Below the pieces are notes generated by a model that did not search any database, was not told where the DNA came from, and saw nothing but the letters and a program-made list of their open reading frames with translations. From contig NZ_JAJSDQ010000003.1 of the NCBI RefSeq assembly GCF_021272345.1, positions 186,001-250,000 of the forward strand: 64,000 bases of DNA. The letters are read 5' to 3'. The translations under genes were made by a program, and so were the position numbers. This document shows, one piece after another, positions 8,597 to 18,105 of the stretch. This stretch comes from Ornithinimicrobium sediminis. GTDB lineage: Bacteria; Actinomycetota; Actinomycetes; Actinomycetales; Dermatophilaceae. Numbering within the stretch: position 1 is the stretch's first letter; each line of letters opens with the position of its first letter.

Positions 8597-8717
8597 CGTG
8601 TGCTCCTCCTGCGGGTGCCGGGCGGTCGAGGTCGTCGGGCGATCACCGACGAGCACGGTCTGGACGGGCCCGAGTGGGAGGAGGTCCACGCCCTGACCCC
8701 CTCGCCGCCCGGCGGGC

Positions 8718-9506
8718 TCAGTCGTCCTCGGCGGAGTCCTCCGGTGTGCTCATCACCGCAAACGGCTCACCGTCGGGGCCGCTGACGACGGCCAGCCGGC
8801 CGTACTCCATGTCGAACGCGGGGGCGATGACCGCCCCGCCGGCCTCGGTCACCCGCGCCACCGCGCTGTCGGTGTCGGCCACCATGAAGGTCACGGCCCA
8901 GTGCGGCGGTGTGTCACCCTCGACCTCGCCGATCCCGGCGACCGGGCGCTCCTCGTCGCCGAGTGTGACGGTCGCGTACTGGTAGCCGTCGCCGGACATG
9001 TCCTGGTAGGAGTAGCCGAAGACGGTGCTGTAGAAGGCCTGGCCCTGCGCGAAGTCGCCGACCATCGCCTCGTTCCAGGTCACCGAGCCGGGCTCGTTGG
9101 CCAGGGTGTAGCCGGTGTGCTCGTCGGACTGCCACAGCCCGAAGACGGCGCCGGTGGGGTCCACTGCCAGGCACATGGTGCCGAAGGCGCCGACCTGCAT
9201 CGGCGGGAAGACCAGCTCCCCTCCTGCCTGGGTGACCGCGTCGGCCGTCTGCTCGACGTCGTCGACCGCCAGGTAGGTCACCCAGACGTGCGGCGGCTCG
9301 TCCATGCCCGGCATCGGGGGCGACATCCCGGCGACCGTCTCACCGCCGACCAACGCGTTGCAGTATCCGCCGTACTGAGGGTCGCTGTCGGAGAACTCCC
9401 ACCCGAGGACGTCCTGGTAGAAGTGCTGCGAGCGCTCCAGGTCGCTCACGGAGATGTCGACCCACGCCGGGGTCCCCTGTGCCCATGCCTCGTGCCGGAC
9501 GACCAT
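8718..9506 (-). CDS. VOC family protein with two glyoxalase-like domains
   Basis: 262 aa. Two tandem vicinal-oxygen-chelate domains are visible: the first (about 10-125) starts [24 protein letters not shown], the second (about 140-255) starts at [23 protein letters not shown]. Such two-domain proteins bind small molecules or act as lyases or dioxygenases; the substrate cannot be read. The frame stays open far upstream, but a GAGGAG ribosome site 8-13 bp ahead of the ATG at 9506 decides the start. It is divergent from the dipeptidase gene, with a 126-bp spacer that must carry both promoters. Confidence 0.82.
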   Translation of the reverse strand: MVVRHEAWAQGTPAWVDISVSDLERSQHFYQDVLGWEFSDSDPQYGGYCNALVGGETVAGMSPPMPGMDEPPHVWVTYLAVDDVEQTADAVTQAGGELVFPPMQVGAFGTMCLAVDPTGAVFGLWQSDEHTGYTLANEPGSVTWNEAMVGDFAQGQAFYSTVFGYSYQDMSGDGYQYATVTLGDEERPVAGIGEVEGDTPPHWAVTFMVADTDSAVARVTEAGGAVIAPAFDMEYGRLAVVSGPDGEPFAVMSTPEDSAEDD

Positions 9507-9632
9507 CGCTGCCTCGTCTCTCCTCACGGCGCGACCCCGACCGACGCGCCCCTCGGCCCATGGTGCACCCAGCGAGGGCAGGCCGGTAGGGGGTTGCTGC
9601 GTGTCGCTGCCCGGGTGCGGCACGATGGCACG

Positions 9633-10775
9633 GTGACCACCGACACCGCATACCTGGCGCGGGTGCGCACGCTCCTGCGCGAGCACCCCCTCATCGACGG
9701 CCATAACGACCTGCCGTGGCGGGCCCGCACGCTGGCGGGCTACGACTGGGAGCGTCTCGACATCGCCGGGAGCACACCCACCCACACCGACCTGCCACGG
9801 CTGCGCAGCGGGTGCGTCGGCGGCCAGTTCTGGTCGGTCTTCGTGCCCTCGACCCTGCCCGCGGACCAGGCAGTGATCCAGACCCTGGAGCAGGTCGACG
9901 CGGTGCACGCGATGGTGCGGCGGTATGCCGACCAGCTGGGTCTGGCGACGACGGCCGACGAGGTGGAGCGCGTCTTCGCGAGCGGTCGGGTGGCCTCGCT
10001 GATGGGTGCCGAGGGCGGACACTCGATCGGGTCGTCGCTGGGGGTGCTGCGCGTGCTGCACCGCCTCGGGGTGCGCTACCTGACGCTCACGCACAACGAC
10101 AACACCCCGTGGGCGGACTCCGCGACCGACACCCCCGTGCACGGCGGGCTGACGGACTTCGGGCGCGAGGTGGTGCGGGAGATGAACCGGCTCGGCATGC
10201 TCGTGGACCTCTCCCACGTCTCGGCCGACACGATGCGCGACGCGCTGGACACGTCGGTGGCGCCCGTGGTCTTCAGCCACTCCTCCGCCCGGGCCGTGTG
10301 CGACTCACCACGCAACGTGCCGGACGACGTGCTGCAGACGATGGCGGCGGCGGGCGGCACGTGCATGGCGGTGTTCGCGCCGCAGTTCGTCTCCCAGGAG
10401 GTGCGCGACTGGCGCGAGGAGGCGGCGGCTGCGGCCCAGGCGGACGGTGTCGCGGCCACCGACCTGGAGCGCTTCGAGCCGTGGATGGAGACCTACCGGC
10501 TGCGCCACCCGGAGCCCAGGGCCACGCTGGCCCAGGTGGTCGAGCATGTCGAGCACCTCCGCGAGGTCGCCGGGGTCGACCACATCGGGGTGGGCGGCGA
10601 CTACGACGGGGTCTCCACGCTGCCCGTGGGCCTGGAGGACGTGTCGGGCTACCCACGGCTCTTCGCTGCCCTGGCCGCACGCGGCTGGTCGGACAACGAC
10701 CTGGCCAGGCTGGCCGGCGCCAACGTGCTGCGCACCCTGCGCGGCGCGGAGGAGGTCGCCGCCGCTCAGGCCTGA
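9633..10775 (+). CDS. Membrane dipeptidase family (peptidase M19)
   Basis: 380 aa. M19 zinc dipeptidases cleave dipeptides, often with a D-residue or dehydro residue. Metal-binding motifs are in order: [10 protein letters not shown] near the N-terminus (HxD), [10 protein letters not shown] (bridging Glu), LSHVSADTM and [15 protein letters not shown] (His ligands), and GVGGDYDGV (Asp). No signal peptide is seen, so it is probably cytoplasmic despite the family name. The start is a GTG at 9633. The last 10 bp overlap the end of the convergent GNAT gene. Confidence 0.9.
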   Translation: MTTDTAYLARVRTLLREHPLIDGHNDLPWRARTLAGYDWERLDIAGSTPTHTDLPRLRSGCVGGQFWSVFVPSTLPADQAVIQTLEQVDAVHAMVRRYADQLGLATTADEVERVFASGRVASLMGAEGGHSIGSSLGVLRVLHRLGVRYLTLTHNDNTPWADSATDTPVHGGLTDFGREVVREMNRLGMLVDLSHVSADTMRDALDTSVAPVVFSHSSARAVCDSPRNVPDDVLQTMAAAGGTCMAVFAPQFVSQEVRDWREEAAAAAQADGVAATDLERFEPWMETYRLRHPEPRATLAQVVEHVEHLREVAGVDHIGVGGDYDGVSTLPVGLEDVSGYPRLFAALAARGWSDNDLARLAGANVLRTLRGAEEVAAAQA

Positions 10776-11662
10776 GGCACCGCCCACCAGGTCGCCGACG
10801 CCACCGGCGCGAAGCCGAGGGCACGGTAGAGGGGCAGCACGGCACCGACATACCCCTCGGTGGCGCCCCGGGACGCGCACCGCCGCAGGGCCTCGGTCAC
10901 CGCCGCGGCGGCCAGGCCGCGGCGCCGGGTGTCGGGGTCGGTGCAGACCGGCTCGACCAGGACGTATGCCGTGCCCGGCGCGTGCCACACGCCGCAGTAG
11001 GAGGCATAGCTCCCGTCCGGGGCGAGCACGACCGTGTTGAGCCGCGGCACCATGCCGGGGCTGGACATGGAGCGCCGGCGCCACCGCAGGTCCTCCGGGG
11101 TGGCCGGCGGCTCCCCGGGGTGGTCGAAGCCGCGGTGCAGCAGCCGGTCGAAGCGGCGCACGTCGTCGGCCTCGTCGAGGCCGGCCAGGGTGTAGCCGGC
11201 GGGCAGCCCGGGCGGCGCCAGGCCCCTGAGCTCGAGGACCGAGTTGGGGTCACGCCCGTCCGTCGCCCGCAGCCCCCGCGCGAGCACCAGACGCTGCAGC
11301 TCGCGGTCGCCGTCGGCGACCAGCACCCGCACCGTCCCGTCACGCCGCAGGTGCTCGAGGGCGTGCTCCACCATGGCAGGCAGCAGCTCCCGGTGGGCGG
11401 GGTCGACGACGAGATAGGCCTCGCCCGTCTCGAGCTCGAAGGTGGCCAGGGCCACCACGGTGCCGTCGGCCTCCCACAGCCCGATCCGGTCCAGCGCCGC
11501 ACGGTCCTGGTAGGGCAGGCAGAAGGCCCACTCCCACCGTGCCCAGAGGAAGCCGGGGGTCACCACGGAGGGCTCGTTGATGCGCCGCAGGAAGTCCCGC
11601 ACCCGGAAGAAGTCGTCGGTGAACCCGGGGGTCGAGGTGTAGCGCCGCGCCTGCACCGTCAT
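10766..11662 (-). CDS. GNAT family N-acetyltransferase
   Basis: 298 aa. The C-terminal half has the acetyl-CoA-binding motif of GNAT enzymes ([17 protein letters not shown]) followed by a helix and the closing strand (YRALGFAPV). The N-terminal half looks like a degenerate second GNAT domain, as in two-domain members. The ATG at 11662 was chosen because a GGGGAG ribosome site precedes it; the frame stays open upstream across the SDR gene. The substrate is unknown. It is divergent from the SDR gene with a 51-bp spacer and overlaps the dipeptidase end by 10 bp. Confidence 0.82.
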   Translation of the reverse strand: MTVQARRYTSTPGFTDDFFRVRDFLRRINEPSVVTPGFLWARWEWAFCLPYQDRAALDRIGLWEADGTVVALATFELETGEAYLVVDPAHRELLPAMVEHALEHLRRDGTVRVLVADGDRELQRLVLARGLRATDGRDPNSVLELRGLAPPGLPAGYTLAGLDEADDVRRFDRLLHRGFDHPGEPPATPEDLRWRRRSMSSPGMVPRLNTVVLAPDGSYASYCGVWHAPGTAYVLVEPVCTDPDTRRRGLAAAAVTEALRRCASRGATEGYVGAVLPLYRALGFAPVASATWWAVPQA

Positions 11663-11700
11663 GACGTCTCCCCTTCCCCGCACCCTGCGGCCACGGAGCC

Positions 11701-11706
11701 TAGGGT
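11701..11706 (+). promoter_or_regulatory. -10 element of a leaderless promoter
   Basis: TAGGGT lies seven bases before the SDR ATG and there is no ribosome site, so transcription probably begins at or next to the start codon. The same layout is seen at several genes in the window. Confidence 0.5.
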
Positions 11707-11713
11707 GGCAGAC

Positions 11714-12517
11714 ATGACGCACCCGACACGCGGAGTTCTGGTCACCGGCGCCTCCCGGGGGGTGGGGGCCGCGACGGCGCGGGCGTTCGCCGCACGGGGT
11801 GACCGGGTGGTGGTGCACTACCGGGGGGCGGCCTCGCTGGCGCAGTCGGTGCTGGAGAGCCTGCCGGGTGAGGGCCACGAGCTCGTCCAGGCGGACCTGG
11901 CGCAGCCCCAGGAGACGAGGGAGCTGGCCCAGCGGGCGGTGGCCGCGCTCGGTCGGGTGGACGTGCTGGTCAACAACGCGGCGTTGTTCCTCGACCCCTC
12001 GGGTGGCGGAAGGCGCCGGGGGGACCACCGCGTGACCGACGTCGACTACGACCAGTGGGTGCGCGCGTGGCAGACGACGCTGGCCACCAACCTGATGGGC
12101 CCGGCCAACCTGACCTGGTGCGTCGCGCGCCACATGCTCGAGGTGCCGCCGGCCGAGGGGCTGCCCACCGGACGGGTGGTCAACGTGGGGTCCCGCGGTG
12201 CCTACCGCGGAGAGCCGGACGTGCCGGCATACGGTGCGAGCAAGGCGGGCCTGCATGCCTTCGGACAGTCGATGGCCGTGGCCCTCGCGCCGCACGGGGT
12301 CGGCGTGGTGTCCCTGGCGCCCGGGTTCATCGCCACCGACATGGCGGCGCGCCTGCTCGACAGCCCCGAGGGCGCGACGATCCGCGCCCAGAGCCCGTTC
12401 GGGCGGGTCGCCACGCCCGAGGAGGTGGCCGACGCCCTGGTCACCCTCGCCGAGCCGAGCGCGGAGTGGGTCTCCGGCGCGGTGGTGGACTTCAACGGGG
12501 CCAGCCACCTGCGCTGA
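11714..12517 (+). CDS. Short-chain dehydrogenase/reductase
   Basis: 267 aa, classical SDR. The cofactor motif TGASRGVGAATA is at about 11-22, NNAALF near 87, a Ser/Tyr/Lys active site in VNVGSRGAY ... PAYGASKAGLHAF, and a C-terminal region typical of the family (RVATPEEVADALVTLAEP ... SGAVVDFNG). It probably acts on a ketone, alcohol or acyl chain with NADP(H); the substrate cannot be predicted. It stands alone, divergent from the GNAT gene. Confidence 0.9.
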   Translation: MTHPTRGVLVTGASRGVGAATARAFAARGDRVVVHYRGAASLAQSVLESLPGEGHELVQADLAQPQETRELAQRAVAALGRVDVLVNNAALFLDPSGGGRRRGDHRVTDVDYDQWVRAWQTTLATNLMGPANLTWCVARHMLEVPPAEGLPTGRVVNVGSRGAYRGEPDVPAYGASKAGLHAFGQSMAVALAPHGVGVVSLAPGFIATDMAARLLDSPEGATIRAQSPFGRVATPEEVADALVTLAEPSAEWVSGAVVDFNGASHLR

Positions 12518-12633
12518 GCGTGCCGTCGGACGGGCACATCGACCGGCTCACCCGGACGGTGCGGCCACGCAGCCCGGTGGTGCCCGTTCGCTAACACGCC
12601 CGCCGCGCCTGGGGGACTCCCCTCCCGTGCGGG

Positions 12634-15213
12634 TCAGCGCAGACGACGGACGTAGCCTGCGACCGCCCGGGCCTCCTTGAGCCGCTGCTCCCACGTGATG
12701 CCCACGCCGATGAGCACCGCGCCGGCCATCCCGATGAGGGCCCAGCGCGGCACCGCCTCCGCGACCGGCGTCGCCAGCCGCAGCACGAGCAGTGCGCCGA
12801 CCACGGCTGCGTGGACCACCGGCGCGGCCCAGTGCAGACGCAGCCCGGCGGCGAGCAGCCCCAGGCAGGCGGTGCCCAGCAGCAGCGAGCGCAGGGAGAC
12901 CGGGTCGTCCAGCGCCCAGACCAGGCTCGGCACGAGGGCCAGCAGCAGCCCGGGCGAGAGAGCACGCAGGGTGCCGGTGTCCGCGTGGCGGCGCAGGTGG
13001 GCCACCCCCACCACGACCAGCGCCAGGGCAGCGGGCAGGCTGTAGGCCTCGACGGTGTCGACGCCGACGTCTGCCAGACGCACCCAGCTGGCCGCGGCGA
13101 GCAGCACACCGCCGAGCCAGCCGACCGGCCGACGGTCCGCGCGCGTCAGCGCGACGGCCGAGGCGGTGGCACCGGTGACCGTGAGGTAGACCGCCGCCCA
13201 GGTGGCCTCGTCGGCGCTCCCGGCCTCCGTCACCGCGGCCAGCGAGACCGCCGCGGCCGCGAACAGGACACCGGCCTCGAGGCCCACCCCGGTCCACGCC
13301 GGGCCCGCCGCGCGCACGGGCGCCCCGACATACGGCATGAGGAGCACGAGGCCGGCCAGCACCAGCAGGGCGGCCAGGGCGGTCCACTGCTGCGAGACGT
13401 CGAGCAGCGCTCCGCCCGTCCACACCAGGGCCGCGGCCAGGACCGCCAGGGCGGCACCCGCCCCGGCTGCACCGACCCCCGCCGGACCACGCAGGTGCAC
13501 CGCGAGCGCGGCCGGCAGGCTCACCGCGACCGCGACCAGCGTGAGGCCCTCGGAGTGCAGCGAGACCAGCAGCCCGAGCGCGAGGGCCGCCACCGCCAGC
13601 AGGAGCGGGACGGACGATCCGGTGAGCACGGCCCGGCCGGCCAGCACGCCACCGGTCAGCAGGAGCAGGAGCAGCGGCAGCCACAACGGCACGGTGTAGG
13701 CGGTGAGCCCGAGCACCACCGTGGCCGCCGCCACCGCGACGAGCACGTCGGGGTGGGCCAGCGGCCGCAGCACCTCGTGCGCCCACCTGGCGGAGCGGGC
13801 GAGGGCGACGAGCCCGGCCACGGTGGCGACGACGACCAGCGGCAGGGTCCAGGCGGCCGGCTCGAGGTCGGAGACCGGTGCCGGGGGGTCCAGGACCGTG
13901 CCGACCGACCCACCCCAGACCGTGTCGCCGGCGGTCATGAGACGCGCGGTCGCATCGGCGGACAGGTCGAGGACGACCAGGAGCATCCACAGCGTGAGCA
14001 GCACGACGGGGGCCGCCACGCCGGGTCGCGCACGGGGTGGGAGGACCCCGACGAGGCCGGAGAGCACCACGAGCAGCCCCGCCCCCGCCAGGGTGGCGAG
14101 CGTGGCCGGCTCGTCACTGGTGGGCACGAGGACGACCGCGGCGAGGACGACGCCGGCCAGGGCGAAGGCAGACCGGCGCAGCACCTCGGGGAGGCCGCGG
14201 ACCAGACCCAGGGTGAGGAGGAGCGCGGCCGAGACCAGCAGCGGCCACACCTCGAGGTCCAGCCAGAGCTCGCGGAGGGAGGGGTGGTCCAGCGCCCGCG
14301 CCAGCGACGACACCGCCAGCAGCAGCCAGAGCACGGCCCCGGCGGCCACAGCACCGACCGCGAGCACCCGGAGCGTGGCCGCGAAGGCCGCCCGTGCCAC
14401 CAGCCAGGTGCCGACGACCGCGACGGTCGCGCCCACCGACCATGACAGCCCCTCGCTGGCGAGCGTGCCGGCCGCTGCCGTCGCCAGGCCGACGACGGCG
14501 ACGACCTGGCCACCGACGAAGGCGCCGACCGGGCTGCGGCGCAGCACCAGGGTCGCGCCCGCCCCGGCGGCGAGGAGCACGAGGCCGAGCACCAGGAGCA
14601 GTCCGGGCGTGCCGATGTCCCCCAGCCACCCGGCGTCCCGGGCCCCGACGAGGTCGAAGGCGAGCAGGCCCAGGGTCACCACACCCAGCGACTCCACGGC
14701 CGCTCGCAGGCCGCGCCGCGCGGTCCAGGCGGTCAGCGCACCCGCGGCCAGCGTGAACCCGACCAGCGTCACCGTCCGGCCGCCCACCCCCATGGCCGAC
14801 CACGTGACCGCGAGGAACACCAGGGCCGCCACGAGGAGGCAGAGGGCACCCAGGCCGAGCAGGATCGTGGGCACGGACGCGGTGCTCAGGCCCCTGCGCG
14901 CCGGGGCAGGCGCAGCCGGCGCAGCCGCTGTGCCCGCCGGGCCGGGGGCAGCGGGGGCCGCAGGGGCTCCCGGTGCCACGGGCTCGGCCGGCGGCCCGGG
15001 GGCGGCCGTGGCGGGCGCCGGGAGAGCCCCCGTCGGCGAGGCCGCCGCCGTGGCCATCTGCTCGAGCAGCCGGTCGGCGCGCGTGAGGGTGGCGAAGAGC
15101 TCGGCGCCCAGCGCCCCCTCCAGCCTGAGCCCGCACGAGGGGCACACGGCGGTGCCGGGCACGATCGGCCCATGGCAGCCCGGGCACCGCTGCGGGTCTG
15201 CATACCGGGCCAT
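12634..15213 (-). CDS. Large zinc-ribbon polytopic membrane protein
   Basis: 859 aa from the ATG at 15213; the open frame continues upstream but CPGCHGPIVPGTAVCPSCG at residues 10-28 is clearly the N-terminal domain. The four cysteines form a zinc ribbon. A short charged helix (ELFATLTRADRLLEQM) and an Ala/Pro-rich linker follow, then more than 20 Leu/Ala/Val-rich membrane helices fill residues 130-840. It resembles the uncharacterised actinobacterial family of membrane proteins sometimes named after SCO7613. Function is unknown. It is divergent from the small CPVC membrane protein, with an 94-bp spacer that contains a metal/sulfur-type operator. Confidence 0.75.
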   Translation of the reverse strand: MARYADPQRCPGCHGPIVPGTAVCPSCGLRLEGALGAELFATLTRADRLLEQMATAAASPTGALPAPATAAPGPPAEPVAPGAPAAPAAPGPAGTAAAPAAPAPARRGLSTASVPTILLGLGALCLLVAALVFLAVTWSAMGVGGRTVTLVGFTLAAGALTAWTARRGLRAAVESLGVVTLGLLAFDLVGARDAGWLGDIGTPGLLLVLGLVLLAAGAGATLVLRRSPVGAFVGGQVVAVVGLATAAAGTLASEGLSWSVGATVAVVGTWLVARAAFAATLRVLAVGAVAAGAVLWLLLAVSSLARALDHPSLRELWLDLEVWPLLVSAALLLTLGLVRGLPEVLRRSAFALAGVVLAAVVLVPTSDEPATLATLAGAGLLVVLSGLVGVLPPRARPGVAAPVVLLTLWMLLVVLDLSADATARLMTAGDTVWGGSVGTVLDPPAPVSDLEPAAWTLPLVVVATVAGLVALARSARWAHEVLRPLAHPDVLVAVAAATVVLGLTAYTVPLWLPLLLLLLTGGVLAGRAVLTGSSVPLLLAVAALALGLLVSLHSEGLTLVAVAVSLPAALAVHLRGPAGVGAAGAGAALAVLAAALVWTGGALLDVSQQWTALAALLVLAGLVLLMPYVGAPVRAAGPAWTGVGLEAGVLFAAAAVSLAAVTEAGSADEATWAAVYLTVTGATASAVALTRADRRPVGWLGGVLLAAASWVRLADVGVDTVEAYSLPAALALVVVGVAHLRRHADTGTLRALSPGLLLALVPSLVWALDDPVSLRSLLLGTACLGLLAAGLRLHWAAPVVHAAVVGALLVLRLATPVAEAVPRWALIGMAGAVLIGVGITWEQRLKEARAVAGYVRRLR

Positions 15214-15277
15214 ACCCCATTCACCCACCCCCGGGGCCCGGGAGACAGGGACGATGGTCCCGACGCGCCGGACAGGG

Positions 15278-15293
15278 ATACCCCTATGGGTAT
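15278..15293 (+). promoter_or_regulatory. CsoR/CstR-type operator in promoter spacer
   Basis: ATACCC-CTAT-GGGTAT, a 6-4-6 inverted repeat of the kind bound by CsoR-family repressors (copper CsoR or persulfide-sensing CstR). The -10 hexamer TAGAAT is at 15295-15300 and the start codon GTG at 15308, so the operator fills exactly the spacer between -35 and -10. No CsoR gene is in the window; the regulator would be encoded elsewhere. Confidence 0.65.
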
Positions 15294-15307
15294 GTAGAAT
15301 GCGCGTC

Positions 15308-15763
15308 GTGGACACCTGGACCGCCCTGACCCGATGGAGCGCGCGCCGCTGGCTGACCGCAGCCGCCGGTGCCGTCGTCACCGTGCTGGTGATCGCCGTG
15401 CCGACCGCCATGATCCCCACCCCGGTCTTCGGCCGGGAGATCGGGGTGACCTGGTGGTCGTGGCCGGTGCTGCTGGTCACCGCCGTGCTCTCCGGTCTGC
15501 TGCTCGCCACCTACGTGCGCGAGGCCGGGCAGACAGAGACCACCGCGTCGCGCCGGGGCGCCCTGGGCGGGCTGCTCACCTTCTTCGCCGTCGGATGTCC
15601 GGTCTGCAACAAGCTCGCGCTCGTCCTGCTGGGGTATGCCGGTGCGATGCAGTGGTTCGCGCCGGTGCAGCCGGTCCTGGGGGTGGCGGCGGTCGGCCTG
15701 CTGGTCTGGGCCCTGCGCGCCCGGCTGGCCGGCGAGGTCGCCTGTCCCGTGCCTGCTGCCTGA
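15308..15763 (+). CDS. Small membrane protein with CPVC motif, probably copper- or sulfur-regulated
   Basis: 151 aa, four hydrophobic segments: about 15-40, 50-72, 85-110 and 118-138. A conserved-looking motif, VGCPVCNKLALVLLGYAGA, lies at the start of the third, where the two cysteines could bind copper or form a reactive pair. The frame runs far upstream in the antisense of the neighbour. An ATG at 15299 sits inside the -10 hexamer and would not be transcribed, so the GTG at 15308, seven bases after the hexamer, is the likely leaderless start. Function is unknown; the operator suggests induction by Cu(I) or persulfide. Confidence 0.72.
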   Translation: MDTWTALTRWSARRWLTAAAGAVVTVLVIAVPTAMIPTPVFGREIGVTWWSWPVLLVTAVLSGLLLATYVREAGQTETTASRRGALGGLLTFFAVGCPVCNKLALVLLGYAGAMQWFAPVQPVLGVAAVGLLVWALRARLAGEVACPVPAA

Positions 15764-15770
15764 GCGCCCC

Positions 15771-16640
15771 TCAGCCGCGCCAGCGGAAGCCGACCTGCTG
15801 CCCCGGCTGGAGCTGGGCGGCCCGGTCGACGTCGGAGGGGACGACGACCCCGATGACGGGGTAGCCCCCGGTCACCGGGTGGTCGCTGAGGAAGAGCACC
15901 GGCAGCCCGCCGGCGGGCACCTGCAGGCACCCGCGCACCATCCCTTCGCTCGGCAGCTCGGTGCCCTCCCACCGCTGTGCCCGGGCCAGCGGCTCGCCCT
16001 CGAGCCGCACCCCGACCCGGTCGCTGCGGGAGGACACCTGCCAGGTCTGTGCCGCCAGGGCATCGGGGCGCGCGAACCACGCGTGCCGCGGGCCGGTCCG
16101 CACCTCGAGCACGACACGGTCGGCCGTGGGCGGGGGCACCGGGGCGACGTCGACGTTGGGGAAGGGCCCGCGGTAGCCGAGCACCCTCAGCACGTCCCCC
16201 GCCCGCACCGGGGCCGGGCCCAGCCCGGCCAGCGTGTCGGTCGACCGTGACCCGAGCACCTCCGGCACGGCCAGCCCGCCGCGCACCGTGAGATAGGTGC
16301 GCAGGCCGGCGGCCGGCACCCCGAGGCGGAGCACCTGGCCCGCGCGCAGGTGCAGCGGGGCCGCGTGCGGCACCGGCCGGTCGTCGACCAGCGCGGGTGC
16401 CGCGGCACCGGTGAGCGCCACGGTGAGGTCGCCGCCCCGGACGCGTGCCACCAGGCTGCCCAGCACGACCTCCAGGGCGGCCAGCCCCTCGTCGTGCGCG
16501 ACGAGCCGGGCACCGAGCCGGTATGCGGTGAGGTCGGCGGCGCCGGAGCGGCCCACCCCGATCGCGGCCACCCCGCGCCGGCCGAGGTCCTGCACCAGCG
16601 TGAGCGGCCCGGGGTCGAGGACCTCCAGGGCGGCGCTCAC
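15771..16640 (-). CDS. pxpC: 5-oxoprolinase subunit C (biotin-dependent carboxyltransferase-like)
   Basis: 289 aa, KipA/allophanate hydrolase subunit 2 family. It opens with LEVLDPGPLTLVQDLGRRGVAAIGVGRSGAAD, the family hallmark, and ends with FLSDHPVTGGYPVIGVVV and QLQPGQQVGFRW. PxpA, PxpB and PxpC together hydrolyse 5-oxoproline (pyroglutamate) to glutamate using ATP, recycling a product that forms spontaneously from glutamine and glutamate. The GTG start overlaps the pxpB stop by 4 bp, so translation is probably coupled. The convergent neighbour ends 7 bp away. Confidence 0.9.
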   Translation of the reverse strand: MSAALEVLDPGPLTLVQDLGRRGVAAIGVGRSGAADLTAYRLGARLVAHDEGLAALEVVLGSLVARVRGGDLTVALTGAAAPALVDDRPVPHAAPLHLRAGQVLRLGVPAAGLRTYLTVRGGLAVPEVLGSRSTDTLAGLGPAPVRAGDVLRVLGYRGPFPNVDVAPVPPPTADRVVLEVRTGPRHAWFARPDALAAQTWQVSSRSDRVGVRLEGEPLARAQRWEGTELPSEGMVRGCLQVPAGGLPVLFLSDHPVTGGYPVIGVVVPSDVDRAAQLQPGQQVGFRWRG

Positions 16641-17293
16641 GGCTCCTCCACGAAGCGGACGGCACGACCGGGGCGCAGCAGCGCCGGCGGCGAGCGGTCC
16701 AGGTCCCACAGCACCATCTCGGTGGAGCCGATGAGCTGCCAGCCGCCCGGGGAGGACCGCGGGTAGACGGCGCTGAACTCCCCGGCGAGCGCCACCGAGC
16801 CGGCCGGGACGGTGCTCCGCGGCGCCGGGTGGCGCGGCACCCGCAGCCGGGGGTCGCCGTCCACGAGGTAGCCGAAGCCCGGCGCGAAGCCGCAGAAGGC
16901 GACCCGCCAGGTGCTGCCCGTGTGCGCGCGGACGACCTCCCGCTCGGTCAGGCCGACGAGCCGGGCGACCTCGGCCAGGTCGGACCCGCCGTAGGCCACC
17001 GCGATCTCCACCCGGTCCTCGTCGTCGTCGGCACCCGGCACGGCGGGGGTGCGCGCGGCGACCGACTCGACCGCCGTGGCGAGCGCGCCCAGGTCGGTGC
17101 CGGTCGCGGCGTGCAGGAGCACCGTCCGGGCGGCCGGCACCAGGTCCACCACAGCGCCGAAGGGGCCCTCCTCGGCCTCCACCAGCGCGCGCAGCACTGC
17201 GGCGAGCGCCATGACCTGGGCCGTGTCGGCGACCTCGACGAGCAGTGCCTCCTCTCCCATGGGGAGCACCCGCAGGTCGATCCGGGAGGTCAT
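16637..17293 (-). CDS. pxpB: 5-oxoprolinase subunit B (KipI-like)
   Basis: 218 aa, the usual length for KipI-type proteins. Family sequence is visible in LPMGEEALLVEV at the N-terminus, VEIAVAYGGSDLAEVARLVGLTEREVVRAHTG in the middle and FCGFAPGFGYLVDGDPRLRVPR toward the C-terminus. It forms the PxpBC complex with the next gene. The ATG at 17293 begins 7 bp after the pxpA stop; the longer upstream frame runs into pxpA and is not used. Gene order pxpA-pxpB-pxpC matches other bacteria. Confidence 0.9.
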   Translation of the reverse strand: MTSRIDLRVLPMGEEALLVEVADTAQVMALAAVLRALVEAEEGPFGAVVDLVPAARTVLLHAATGTDLGALATAVESVAARTPAVPGADDDEDRVEIAVAYGGSDLAEVARLVGLTEREVVRAHTGSTWRVAFCGFAPGFGYLVDGDPRLRVPRHPAPRSTVPAGSVALAGEFSAVYPRSSPGGWQLIGSTEMVLWDLDRSPPALLRPGRAVRFVEEP

Positions 17294-17300
17294 CGCCGGC

Positions 17301-18065
17301 TCACGGGTGCACGAAGGAGCTGATCCGGATGCCGGCCTCGGTGAGGGCCGCACGCACCGCCCGCGCCATCTCGACCGCCCCCGGGGAGTCGCCGTGGGTG
17401 CAGATCGACTCGGCCTGCACCCTGACCTCCGTGCCGTCGACCGCCGTGACGACACCCTCCACGGCCAGCCGCACCATCCGGGCGGCCACGTCCCGCGGGT
17501 CGTCCAGGATCGCGCCGGGCTCGCCGCGCGGCACCAGCCGCCCCTGCGGGGTGTAGCCGCGGTCGGCGAAGGCCTCGGTCACCGTGGCCAGCCCGGCCTC
17601 GCGGGCCACCTCGAGGATGGTGGCCCCCGGCAGCCCCATCACCGTGAGCGAGCGGTCGTAGGAGACGACCGCCTCGACGACGGCGCGGGCGTGCCCTTCG
17701 TCGTCGGTGACGGCGTGGTAGAGCGCGCCGTGCGGCTTGACGTAGGCGACCCGGGTGCCGGCCACCCGGCACATCGCGTCGAGCGCGCCGAGCTGGTAGA
17801 GCACGTCGGCGGTGAGCTCGGGCAGGTCCATCGCGATGAACCGCCGGCCGAAGCCGGCCAGGTCGCGGTAGCCCACCTGGGCGCCGACGACGACGCCGCG
17901 CTCGGCCGCGAGCGCGCACGTGCGCTGCAACGTCAGCGCGTCGCCGGCATGGAAGCCGCAGGCCACGTTGGCGCTGGTGACGACCTCGAGCATCGCCGCG
18001 TCGTCACCCACGGTCCACGCGCCGAACGACTCCCCGAGGTCGGAGTTGAGGTCGATGCGCGTCAT
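17301..18065 (-). CDS. pxpA: 5-oxoprolinase subunit A (LamB/YcsF family)
   Basis: 254 aa. It begins with MTRIDLNSDLGESFG, the defining start of the YcsF family, and contains VTSANVACGFHAGD and YVKPHGALYHAV, which line the putative active site. It is the first gene of the three-gene pxp operon. The SDR gene upstream on the same strand ends 40 bp away, so read-through from it is possible. Confidence 0.92.
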   Translation of the reverse strand: MTRIDLNSDLGESFGAWTVGDDAAMLEVVTSANVACGFHAGDALTLQRTCALAAERGVVVGAQVGYRDLAGFGRRFIAMDLPELTADVLYQLGALDAMCRVAGTRVAYVKPHGALYHAVTDDEGHARAVVEAVVSYDRSLTVMGLPGATILEVAREAGLATVTEAFADRGYTPQGRLVPRGEPGAILDDPRDVAARMVRLAVEGVVTAVDGTEVRVQAESICTHGDSPGAVEMARAVRAALTEAGIRISSFVHP

Positions 18066-18105
18066 GCCTCCACGATCCCACTCCTCGGCGCGCGGACCCA
18101 GCCGG

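Noticed and set aside
15299-15301. ATG at 15299 as start of the CPVC membrane protein
   Set aside because: It lies within the TAGAAT -10 hexamer and would not be in the transcript; the GTG at 15308 fits the predicted start of transcription.
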